Assembly: GCA_900318685.1 (NCBI GenBank)
Contig: ONLL01000014.1
Coordinates: 42,728 to 106,727 of the forward strand
From: an uncultured Prevotellaceae bacterium
GTDB taxonomy: Bacteria; Bacteroidota; Bacteroidia; Bacteroidales; Bacteroidaceae
DNA length: 64,000 bases
Reading direction: 5' to 3'
In this document: piece after piece, positions 8,766 to 16,899 of the stretch
Position numbering within the stretch: position 1 is the first letter of the stretch
Layout of the letters: each line of letters opens with the position of its first letter
The notes under the pieces: model-generated
Database searches by the model: none
What the model saw: the letters and a program-made list of their open reading frames with translations, nothing else
What the model was told of the DNA's origin: nothing
Position numbers and translations under genes: made by a program

Positions 8766-11700
8766 ATGAGAAAACTAAAACTCTTATTCGCAGTGGCCGC
8801 ACTCGCAATGGGTGGGGTCTGTACTGTTAATGCACAGACTGATGGTGAGTACTATCTTTACGATTCAACCGCTAAAGTCTTTCTCACAAGAGGTGCCAGC
8901 TATGGTACTGAAGGTTCTGCCGACAAGTATGGTATCCCAGTTATCTGGAACTCTACTGACGGAACCATTCGTTTTAAGGACTGGTCTGATACCGGTTTAT
9001 TCAAGACAGAAACTGCTGCTATCTTTACTGATGGAACTGCAGGAAAATGGGCTTTTGAAGCAGTGACAGGCGGTTACCTTCTGAAATATGTAGAAGATGG
9101 TGCTTATGTACGCCATTCCGATGGCGGATGGGGTAAATACCTTAACTTTGTCACAGATGCCTCAGAAGCAACAGTCTGGACTTTTATGAGTAAGGCAGAG
9201 CACGATGCCCTGATTGCCACTTATGTTAATAACAATTATGATAATGTTATCAACAGTGCAGGTCTAAGCACTACCTCATCAGATTTCATTTCATATCTTT
9301 CAGCAAATTATGCTGCAAAAGACATGACCTCTAAAGTCGCTACTGCAAGGTTTGCAGGAAACGTTGGAGGATGGACATGGACTGCAAGGAACAGAACTCA
9401 TGATGGTCAGCCTGCTTATGGAACTGATTTTGTCGAATTTTTCCAAACGACAGGTGTTATTTCACAGACTGTGACAGGCCTTGATAAAGGTGTTTACAAA
9501 GTGACCGTCAATGGTTTTGAAAGAAGTAAAGATTACGCCTCATGCAATACTCTTGGTGCCGACGGTTATGAAATTGTTGCAGCTTATATGGCAGCAAATA
9601 GCGAACAGGTCGCCTTCAAATCGTGGTATAGTGAAAAGGAAGGGACAAATAACCCTGACAACACAGCACAAGCTGTAGCCGCTTTTAACAATGACAAGTA
9701 CAAGAACGAACTCTATACATATGTAGGTGAGGATGGGAAACTTGATTTATCAGTAGTTATTCCTATGTTCGCATGGGGACATTGGGTTCTGTTCAATAAT
9801 GTGACACTGACTTATTATTCTGATGCTGTGTCTGAAGAAGACGCTTCCGCTCTGCTGGAAAAGGCTGCCACTTATCTCAGCAAGCCTATGCTTGGCACAT
9901 TCGCATCAGCTATCGAGTCAGCTAAGACTGCATTTGAAGCATCCAAGACCATTGCCAACTACAATGCACTTAAGTCTGCTCTTGACAACTCAGAAACTTC
10001 TATTGAGTCGTATGCCAGTGCTAAGAATGTTCTTGATCTGGTGACTGCTCAGTTAGAGAATACCAATCTTTACACTGCTGCTGCTCTTGAGGCAAATTAC
10101 ACGACCTACAAGACGAAGTATGACAACCGCACCCTGACCAATGCAGAGGCCAATTCGCTAGTGTTCTGTAACCGTCGCGGTGGTTTATGGCCTGCCATAG
10201 CACTTTCCACATGGGCTATTGATGGCACTTCTGTCCTAAGTGGAGATGAGGTTATCTATATCAACAACTGGTCGACTGAAGGTAACACCGATAACTCTGG
10301 CATGACAACTCCCTTTGTAGAGTATTGGGTGACCGACGCAAATGCTGTTGCCGCAAGAACATTTACCAGTACTGTCGAGGGTCTGACGGCCGAGAAGATG
10401 TATAAGGTGACTGCACTGGTGCGTGTGCGCCAGCAGAACAGCCAGACGAAGGCTGATGACGATGTGACTATCCAAGTAGGTGAAGGTAATGTTGTGAATG
10501 CTGCCAACGGTACGCTGACCAACACTTCGTATTTCTTCAAGACCGTTGAGGCTGTAGGTGCTGCTGATGCTGATGGCAAGCTCGTCATAAAAATTGTCGT
10601 CAAGGATGGCAATCACATCAGCTGGTTGGCCTTCAAGGACGTGAACTATGTTGAGTTCTCTGGTGCTACTAATGCCGAGAAGCAGGCTCTCGCTAACGCC
10701 ATCACTGCTGCTGAAGCTAAGACACTTGGCTTTGAGAAGGATGAATTTGCTCCTTATAACAACGTAGCAGCTCTTGAGGCTTTGGCTGCTGCTAAAGATA
10801 TTGATACAAATATTGCTACTAGTGCTGCTGTCGTTGAAGCTACTACTGCTCTGACGAATGCCACATGGACGGCCAATACCGCTGAGGTGAACGCTATCTG
10901 TGGTGGTGACTTTACACAGTACGAGACAGTTGGTGGTCAGGATCTTCCTTACGGTTGGAATCTATACAATACTGGTAACAATTCCCGTATCATGGGTGGC
11001 ACAGAGGGCACAAGTAATACTGGTCTATCTGCAACCACCTCTGGTAAGGCTCTGCTCATGAAGTTCAATGCCACTTATGGCGAGAGCGTGGGTTACACCA
11101 TGCCGCTGAAGGCTGGTAAGATTTACAAGATTACCTTCAAGTATGGTGGGTGGGGTAATACTCCTAATACCATTGTCAGTCTGACCGACCCCAGTAATGC
11201 TGCCATCACGCTGGCTCCTAACTTCAAGCCTGCTACAAATGATGCTAACAGTAATGCAGCTGACTGGTATGACTATACTGGCTATTTCGTTGCCACCACT
11301 TCTGGTGACTATAAGCTTCATTTCAATAAGGTGGAAAGTGGTCAGCAGCAGATTGTCATCGCCGACATCGACCTGCGCACTGCTGAAGCTATCGAGTTTG
11401 CCGACGGCTCTGTTCCCACTTACGCCCCCGGTACCTATCCCAGCGTGAAGATCACTCGTTCGATGGAGGCTGGCCGTTGGTATACTGCAATTTATCCGTT
11501 TGCAATTGAAGACATAGACAAGATGGCTGAACTGAAGGGCTATAACTCTGAGACGGGTGCTCTGTCGTTCAAGTCGATTACTGCCAGCGTGGCTAACAAA
11601 CCTTTCCTAATGCGTTCTGAGACAGCAAAGACAGCTATCGAGCTGACGAATGTCGATGTTACTGCTGCAGTCGCTACCGATGCTTCGGCTGAGGGGAATG

Positions 11701-12029
11701 CAGTTATGAAGGGCGTGTATGCTACCACGAATATCAACAGCACCGATGAGTCGACATTCTACGTGATGAGCAACAACACCATCTATCCTGTCAGCAAAGA
11801 TGATGAGAGCAAGGCTGCTATCATCAATCCTTACCGTGGCTATATCCAGGTGACGCCTGCAACTTCTCCTGTCCGTGGATACACAGTTGATGGCGAGGAG
11901 ACCGCAATTGAGGGCATGGAAATTGTTCAGATGGAGAATGGCAGTGTCTACAACTTGAATGGTCAGCGTGTTGAGAATGCTCAGAAGGGGCTCTACATAG
12001 TGAATGGCAAAAAGGTCCTGGTGAAGTAA
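8766..12029 (+). CDS. large secreted modular protein, function unknown
   Basis: The 1087-aa protein has a signal peptide (cleavage after VNAQ) and no transmembrane segment. It seems modular: an N-terminal beta-rich region (20-150), a carbohydrate-binding-like beta-sandwich (about 195-355, FTSTVEGLTAEKMYKVTALV-type repeats again at about 540-650 and 800-900), and Ala-rich helical spacers (about 360-450, 650-710) that resemble FIVAR-type linkers. The last 30 residues (VYNLNGQRVENAQKGLYIVN then GKKVLVK) match the C-terminal tail seen on other Prevotella secreted proteins and on the PL11 enzyme here. No catalytic motif is recognised. Codon use is more A/T-rich over its first third than in the neighbours. 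A 55-aa gene follows 43 nt downstream. Confidence 0.8.
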   Translation: MRKLKLLFAVAALAMGGVCTVNAQTDGEYYLYDSTAKVFLTRGASYGTEGSADKYGIPVIWNSTDGTIRFKDWSDTGLFKTETAAIFTDGTAGKWAFEAVTGGYLLKYVEDGAYVRHSDGGWGKYLNFVTDASEATVWTFMSKAEHDALIATYVNNNYDNVINSAGLSTTSSDFISYLSANYAAKDMTSKVATARFAGNVGGWTWTARNRTHDGQPAYGTDFVEFFQTTGVISQTVTGLDKGVYKVTVNGFERSKDYASCNTLGADGYEIVAAYMAANSEQVAFKSWYSEKEGTNNPDNTAQAVAAFNNDKYKNELYTYVGEDGKLDLSVVIPMFAWGHWVLFNNVTLTYYSDAVSEEDASALLEKAATYLSKPMLGTFASAIESAKTAFEASKTIANYNALKSALDNSETSIESYASAKNVLDLVTAQLENTNLYTAAALEANYTTYKTKYDNRTLTNAEANSLVFCNRRGGLWPAIALSTWAIDGTSVLSGDEVIYINNWSTEGNTDNSGMTTPFVEYWVTDANAVAARTFTSTVEGLTAEKMYKVTALVRVRQQNSQTKADDDVTIQVGEGNVVNAANGTLTNTSYFFKTVEAVGAADADGKLVIKIVVKDGNHISWLAFKDVNYVEFSGATNAEKQALANAITAAEAKTLGFEKDEFAPYNNVAALEALAAAKDIDTNIATSAAVVEATTALTNATWTANTAEVNAICGGDFTQYETVGGQDLPYGWNLYNTGNNSRIMGGTEGTSNTGLSATTSGKALLMKFNATYGESVGYTMPLKAGKIYKITFKYGGWGNTPNTIVSLTDPSNAAITLAPNFKPATNDANSNAADWYDYTGYFVATTSGDYKLHFNKVESGQQQIVIADIDLRTAEAIEFADGSVPTYAPGTYPSVKITRSMEAGRWYTAIYPFAIEDIDKMAELKGYNSETGALSFKSITASVANKPFLMRSETAKTAIELTNVDVTAAVATDASAEGNAVMKGVYATTNINSTDESTFYVMSNNTIYPVSKDDESKAAIINPYRGYIQVTPATSPVRGYTVDGEETAIEGMEIVQMENGSVYNLNGQRVENAQKGLYIVNGKKVLVK

Positions 12030-12072
12030 TTTACCTCGGGCTGATAATAGTAACATTATTAAAAGAAAAGTC

Positions 12073-12240
12073 ATGAAGAAAGAATATATGAAGCCAACGA
12101 CCACTTTGGTCGACGTGAAAAGTCAGGCAATGATTTGTGTCTCTGGACTTGACGGCGTTACTCAGAGCACAGAAGAATTTGGTGGCGGTACATCCGATTC
12201 CCGTGGTGGCTCCATTTGGGATGATGATGACGAATGGTAG
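12073..12240 (+). CDS. 55-aa small protein, Gly-rich with acidic-aromatic tail
   Basis: The frame runs ATG at 12073 to TAG at 12240. It starts MKKEYMKPTTTLVDVKSQAM, continues ICVSGLDGVTQSTEE, then a Gly/Ser-rich stretch and ends SIWDDDDEW. There is no hydrophobic signal peptide. Small proteins that start MKK-Y-KPT and have a hydrophobic L/M-x-V/A-S-G core, a Gly-rich middle and an acidic end are common next to secreted-protein genes in Bacteroidales, in my recollection, with no assigned function. Here it sits 43 nt behind the 1087-aa gene, presumably in the same transcript. Leader-peptide-like and structural roles are both possible; neither is shown. Confidence 0.7.
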   Translation: MKKEYMKPTTTLVDVKSQAMICVSGLDGVTQSTEEFGGGTSDSRGGSIWDDDDEW

Positions 12241-12283
12241 AAAAATCCTTTCGTGAGCATAATTAGATAATCTATAAGCAGGT

Positions 12284-12312
12284 CAGGGCGCATCCGTTGT
12301 TGGTGCGCCCTG
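12284..12312. terminator. hairpin with 9-bp perfect stem, possible terminator
   Basis: CAGGGCGCA (12284-12292) pairs perfectly with TGCGCCCTG (12304-12312) around an 11-nt loop. No U-tract follows on the plus strand, so it may be a transcript 3' end stabiliser or a bidirectional structure rather than a classical intrinsic terminator. It is 43 nt after the 55-aa gene. Confidence 0.5.
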
Positions 12313-12369
12313 ATTGCGTTGATTGGGGAGGTTCGAGAGGAAGGACTCGCTTATCCGCGATGAGCATCT

Positions 12370-12457
12370 CGTCCGTCCGTAACGAGCGTGCGCTCCGTCC
12401 GTAAAGAGCGTGCGCTCCGTCCGCAACGAGCGATCGGTCCGTCCGCAACGAGTGGGA
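12370..12457. repeat. 22-bp tandem array B (four units)
   Basis: Four contiguous 22-bp units start at 12370, 12392, 12414 and 12436. The core is TCCGTCCG(T/C)AA(C/A)GAG followed by a variable end, and GAGCGTGCGCTC dyads span unit junctions. The array lies in the 360-bp gap between the 55-aa gene and the pullulanase. It has the same period as arrays A and C but a different sequence. The rest of the gap holds the 12284 hairpin and the pullulanase promoter. Confidence 0.9.
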
Positions 12458-12541
12458 CGCTCGTACGTGGTGGGCTGGATGGGGGGATAAATGATGGGGG
12501 CAAGGGCTGATGTGAATGATGACCATTTTTCACCGCAAAGA

Positions 12542-12573
12542 TTTGGCGGAATGAGAAATATGTTGTATCTTTG
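12542..12573 (+). promoter_or_regulatory. promoter of the pullulanase gene
   Basis: TTTG at 12542-12545 and TATCTTTG at 12566-12573 with a 20-bp spacer; the start codon is 27 nt downstream. Confidence 0.75.
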
Positions 12574-12600
12574 CAAACGAACAAATCAATTAACTAACCA

Positions 12601-14475
12601 ATGAAGCGATTATTGATGGCTGGAATGGTGGCTCTGGTGATGGGCTGCGAAGGAGGAAAGCAGGACACAGCGTTCTGCTTCGACGAGATGACATACTCGC
12701 CTAGCGAGACGGTGTTCAAACTGTTTGCTCCCAAGGATGCGAAGTGCTATGTCAGGGTGGGGGTGGACCGCCTGGCCATGACGCTGAAGGACAGTATCTG
12801 GACGGTTACTGCTAAGGGCGACCGTAAGGGGCAGCCGTATGTGTTTGTGGTCAACGGACAGGAGTCGCCGGGTGTCTTCGCCAAGGCTGTGACGATTAAC
12901 GGCAAGGCGGGCGTGGTGGTCGACATGAAGGATGCCGACCCTGAAGGCTGGGCCGAGGACAAGGGGGCGCGTCAGGAGCGCGAGGCCGACTGGGTGGTCT
13001 ATGAGATGCATCATCGCGACTTCTCCATCAACCGTCCTGATGCTGTGTACAAAGGAAAATTCCTGGCGCTGACGGAGCCGTGGGCCATCAGTCACCTGCA
13101 GGAGCTGGGCGTCAACGCTGTGCATATCCTGCCGAGCTACGACTATGGGTCGGTGGACGAGCTCCAACTGCAAAAGCCGCAATACAACTGGGGCTATGAC
13201 CCTGTGAACTACAATGTGCCTGAGGGCTCCTATTCGACTGATCCTGCCGATCCTCTCTGCCGCATCCGCGAGTTCAAGCAGATGGTGCAGGCTCTGCATC
13301 GGGCGGGCATCGGCGTGGTGCTCGACGTGGTGTACAACCATACCTACGACAAGGAGCATTCCAACTTCCAGCGCACCTATCCTGAGTACTACTATCGTGG
13401 CGACTCCAACGGCTCTGGCTGTGGCAATGAGACGGCCTCGGAACAGCCCATGATGCGACGGTTTATGATTGAGAGCGTGAAGTACTGGATCAACGAGTAT
13501 CACATCGACGGCTTCCGCTTCGACCTGATGGGTTGTCACGACATTGAGACGATGAACGAGATCCGTGCGGCTGTGGATGCCATCGACCCACACATCTTTA
13601 TATATGGTGAGGGATGGAGCGCAGGCCAGTGTGCACTGCCAACGGAGCAGCTGGGCGTGAAGGCCAACATCCGTCAGATGCCTCGCATCGCTGCCTTCAG
13701 CGACGACATGCGCGATGCCCTGCGTGGTCCCTTCAGCGACGATACCAAGGGTGCTTTCCTGGCTGGTATCCCTGGCGAAGAGATGAGTCTGATGGCTGGC
13801 ATCGCAGGTATGGTGGAACATCCGCAGGTGGATTACACCAAGGTGAACTACAGCGACGAGCCCTATGCTCTGGAACCTACGCAGATGATGGCTTATGTGA
13901 GCTGTCACGATGACATGTGTCTGGTCGACCGTCTCAAGGCCAGCATTCCTGGTCTCACGGAGACTGGTTTGCTGCGTCTCGATATGTTGGCACAGACGGC
14001 AGTGTTCACTTCGCAGGGTGTGCCCTTCATGCTCAGTGGCGAGGAACTGCTGCGTACGAAGCAGGGCGTGCACAACTCGTTTGAGTCGCCTGATTCCATC
14101 AACCAGCTCGACTGGACCAACAAGGATCGCTATCCTCAGCTGTTTGAGTACTACAAGCGTCTGATAGCCCTGCGTAAGGCTCATCCTGCCTTCCGTTTGG
14201 GCGAGGCCGAACAGGTCAGACAGCATCTGAAGTTCATGGAGCCGAAGGACTGTCTGGTGGGCTTCACACTCACCGATGTCCCTGGCGACAGCTGGCAGAA
14301 CATCGTCGTCGTGCTCAATGCCAACAAGAAAGCCGTGAAGGTGGAGGTGCCTGAAGGACAGTATACTGTGGTCTGCCGTGACGGACAGATCAATGAGCAG
14401 GGCCTCGGACAGGTCAGCGGATCAGAGGTGAGCGTGGGTGCTCAGTCGGCCCTGATAATGGTGAAGGATAAATAA
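12601..14475 (+). CDS. type I pullulanase (GH13), lipoprotein
   Basis: The enzyme hydrolyses alpha-1,6 branch points in pullulan, glycogen or amylopectin. The 624-aa protein has a lipobox VMGC (Cys16), so it is probably anchored in the membrane. After a CBM48-like N-terminal domain (about 30-115) comes the GH13 barrel with the pullulanase signature YNWGYDP (195-201), VLDVVYNHT, DGFRFDLMG (nucleophile Asp308), IYGEGWS (acid/base Glu337) and VSCHDDM (transition-state stabiliser Asp437). The last motif reads SCHDD rather than the common SHDN, but the catalytic Asp is kept. The PL11 gene follows after 26 nt, so the two are likely co-transcribed from the 12542 promoter. Confidence 0.93.
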   Translation: MKRLLMAGMVALVMGCEGGKQDTAFCFDEMTYSPSETVFKLFAPKDAKCYVRVGVDRLAMTLKDSIWTVTAKGDRKGQPYVFVVNGQESPGVFAKAVTINGKAGVVVDMKDADPEGWAEDKGARQEREADWVVYEMHHRDFSINRPDAVYKGKFLALTEPWAISHLQELGVNAVHILPSYDYGSVDELQLQKPQYNWGYDPVNYNVPEGSYSTDPADPLCRIREFKQMVQALHRAGIGVVLDVVYNHTYDKEHSNFQRTYPEYYYRGDSNGSGCGNETASEQPMMRRFMIESVKYWINEYHIDGFRFDLMGCHDIETMNEIRAAVDAIDPHIFIYGEGWSAGQCALPTEQLGVKANIRQMPRIAAFSDDMRDALRGPFSDDTKGAFLAGIPGEEMSLMAGIAGMVEHPQVDYTKVNYSDEPYALEPTQMMAYVSCHDDMCLVDRLKASIPGLTETGLLRLDMLAQTAVFTSQGVPFMLSGEELLRTKQGVHNSFESPDSINQLDWTNKDRYPQLFEYYKRLIALRKAHPAFRLGEAEQVRQHLKFMEPKDCLVGFTLTDVPGDSWQNIVVVLNANKKAVKVEVPEGQYTVVCRDGQINEQGLGQVSGSEVSVGAQSALIMVKDK

Positions 14476-14501
14476 TCAAACTACAAGACAACTAACAACT
14501 T

Positions 14502-16892
14502 ATGAAGAAAACCGTAATGACAATGATGGCCTGCCTGCTGACTGCGAGTCAGCTGACGGCCCAGAATACGCCCGTGAGCCAGATGGAGAAGCTGGATCGT
14601 GGCGTGGTGGCCCTTCCCTCTGCCAGCAATAAGGGCAATTTCGTCAGCTGGCGCATGCTAGGCACTGATAATGAGGATCTGGTGACATTCGACGTTATAC
14701 GCGATGGCGTGACCATTTCCAAGGACCAGTATGCCACCTGCTATCAGGACCTGACTGGTGCGAAAGGTGCTACCTATCAGGTGGTGACGAAGGTCAATGG
14801 TGAGGTAGTAGAGACGTCGGCTGAAGTGAAGGCCTGGGAGCAGGTTTACAACCCCATCAAGCTCGACCGGCCTGCCACAGGAGCTCAGGGTGGCAACTAT
14901 TCGCCCAACGATATGTCAGTGGGCGATGTCGATGGCGACGGGCAGTACGAGCTGTTCGTAAAGTGGGACCCCTCTACGTCGAAGGACAATTCGCAGGGTG
15001 GCATCACTGACAACGTGTTCATCGACTGCTACAAGCTTGACGGCACTAAACTTTGGCGCATCGACCTGGGACGTAACATCCGTGCAGGAGCCCACTACAC
15101 GCAGTTCATGGTGTATGATTTCGATGGCGACGGACGTGTGGAGATGATGTGCAAGACGGGTCCTGGCTCGCTCGACGGCAAGGCTAACCCTGTGAATCAG
15201 GTTGCGACAGAGGAGACCATCAAGTCCGTCAATGCAAATGCTGTCTATCGCAGCGGCGACGGCCGCATCACTGGCGGTCAGGAGTGGCTCACCGTGTTCA
15301 AAGGCGAGACTGGCGAGGCCGTGCATACCGTGTTCTATAATCCCAACCGTAACATGACCTATGGAGGAGCTGCCGACGGCTCAGTGAACTGGGGTGTGGG
15401 CGGCAAGAACGACACTGGATCCTATGGCAATCGTGGCGAGCGGTTCCTGGCAGGTGTGGCGTTCCTCGATGGTCCTGACAAACCAGCCAGCGGAATCTTC
15501 TGCCGAGGATACTACGACTATGCTTTCATCTGGGCTGTGACCTTCGATGGCGAGCAGATACATCAGAAATGGCTGAGCCAGCACAAGGCAGGCTCCAGCT
15601 ATACGCTCTACACCTATAAAGAGGACGGCTCACGCACGAGCAAGGCCTATACCGGCTGCAAGGCCACCAGTGGTTCAGGCAGCGGCACGATGTATCAGAA
15701 CGGCAACCACAATATGTCGATAGCCGATGTCGACGGCGACGGCTGTGACGAGATCGTCTGGGGATCGGCAGCACTCGACAATGACGGACGTCTGCTCTAT
15801 GGCACAGGCTTCGGACACGGCGATGCCATCCATGTGGCCGACCACAATCCTGATCGTCCTGGATTGGAAGTCTTCCAGATTCACGAGGGAGGCAAGTATG
15901 GCTGGGACCTCCACGATGCTGCTACGGGTGAGATATTGTTCAGTGCAACGGGTGGCGGAGATAATGGGCGAGGAATGGCTGCACAGCTCGATGCCAGCCA
16001 TCGTGGCTCCTACTTCAGCTCAGCCAACGACCGTCAGCAGCGAAGCGCTGTCACAGGCAATGTGGCCTCGACAGGATCGACATCCATGAACTTCCGCATC
16101 TACTGGGATGGTGACCTGCAGGATGAACTGCTCGACGGCAACCAGATTGACAAGTGGAATGGCAATGGCACCAGCCGTCTCTTCATCAACGGCAAGAACC
16201 CCTACGACTATAACTCGTCGCAGACGTGCAACTCCACCAAGAAGACACCTTGCCTGCAGGCCGACATCCTGGGTGACTGGCGTGAGGAGATCATCCTTTG
16301 GTCGGGTACGGATAATGCCACCATCAACATCTTCACGACAAACATGCTCTCAAACTACCGCATGCCTACGCTGATGCATGACCATACCTATCGTATGGGC
16401 ATTTGCTGGCAGAACGTGGCCTACAACCAGCCGCCGCACCTGGGCTACTACCTGCCCGATGCTATGATGCCAAGGTTGCTGAATGAAGAAAAGACTGTGG
16501 AGGGACTGCTGGGCCAAGAGATGACGTTCACCTCTGGTTGGCGCTATGCCTCGACCGTGAGCTTCCTGGCCTGCTACCTTCCTGATGGCTCGCGCACCTA
16601 TTCCGATCCTGAGGGCTTCGAACGTACAAAGGCAGAGGACGGTAAGTCGCTGACGGTCAAGGGAACTCCCACGGTGGCAGGCGACTATCGCTTCGTGGTG
16701 CGTCTGGCAGGAATGAACAAGGAGGTGCTGAACGACACCATCGTGTTCCACGTGGTCGACCCGACATCAATCCGCGACATCGAGTCATCGGCTGTCCGTG
16801 AATCCGTCTACGACCTGCAGGGCCGGCCTTTGGAAGGCCAGCCCCGTCAAGGCGTTTACGTCACCAATGGGCGCAAGCGTCTGGTGAAATAA
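14502..16892 (+). CDS. rhamnogalacturonan endolyase, PL11, secreted
   Basis: The enzyme cleaves the rhamnogalacturonan I backbone by beta-elimination. The 796-aa protein has a signal peptide (ending LTAQ), an N-terminal beta-sandwich (LDRGVVALP, SWRMLGTDNEDLVTFDVIRDG) and an eight-bladed propeller with repeated calcium-type DxDGDG loops (GDVDGDGQYE, YDFDGDGRVE, ADVDGDGCDE), which is the PL11 fold. ADILGDWREEIILW and HDHTYRMGICWQNVAYNQPPHLGYYLP are diagnostic PL11 segments. The C terminus (SVYDLQGRP...GVYVTNGRKRLVK) matches the secretion-tail type on the 1087-aa protein. With the GH51 enzyme it suggests pectin side-chain and backbone breakdown. Confidence 0.93.
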   Translation: MKKTVMTMMACLLTASQLTAQNTPVSQMEKLDRGVVALPSASNKGNFVSWRMLGTDNEDLVTFDVIRDGVTISKDQYATCYQDLTGAKGATYQVVTKVNGEVVETSAEVKAWEQVYNPIKLDRPATGAQGGNYSPNDMSVGDVDGDGQYELFVKWDPSTSKDNSQGGITDNVFIDCYKLDGTKLWRIDLGRNIRAGAHYTQFMVYDFDGDGRVEMMCKTGPGSLDGKANPVNQVATEETIKSVNANAVYRSGDGRITGGQEWLTVFKGETGEAVHTVFYNPNRNMTYGGAADGSVNWGVGGKNDTGSYGNRGERFLAGVAFLDGPDKPASGIFCRGYYDYAFIWAVTFDGEQIHQKWLSQHKAGSSYTLYTYKEDGSRTSKAYTGCKATSGSGSGTMYQNGNHNMSIADVDGDGCDEIVWGSAALDNDGRLLYGTGFGHGDAIHVADHNPDRPGLEVFQIHEGGKYGWDLHDAATGEILFSATGGGDNGRGMAAQLDASHRGSYFSSANDRQQRSAVTGNVASTGSTSMNFRIYWDGDLQDELLDGNQIDKWNGNGTSRLFINGKNPYDYNSSQTCNSTKKTPCLQADILGDWREEIILWSGTDNATINIFTTNMLSNYRMPTLMHDHTYRMGICWQNVAYNQPPHLGYYLPDAMMPRLLNEEKTVEGLLGQEMTFTSGWRYASTVSFLACYLPDGSRTYSDPEGFERTKAEDGKSLTVKGTPTVAGDYRFVVRLAGMNKEVLNDTIVFHVVDPTSIRDIESSAVRESVYDLQGRPLEGQPRQGVYVTNGRKRLVK

Positions 16893-16899
16893 AGATAGC

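Noticed and set aside
12272-12584. Overlapping minus-strand open frames with Arg/Thr-rich repeated peptides
   Set aside because: They are translations of the 22-bp array B; the period is not a multiple of 3 and the peptides rotate through frames, so coding is unlikely.
12610-14226. Long minus-strand open frame opposite the pullulanase gene
   Set aside because: The plus strand has a complete enzyme with all catalytic motifs and a promoter; the antisense frame has no family features and follows from codon bias.
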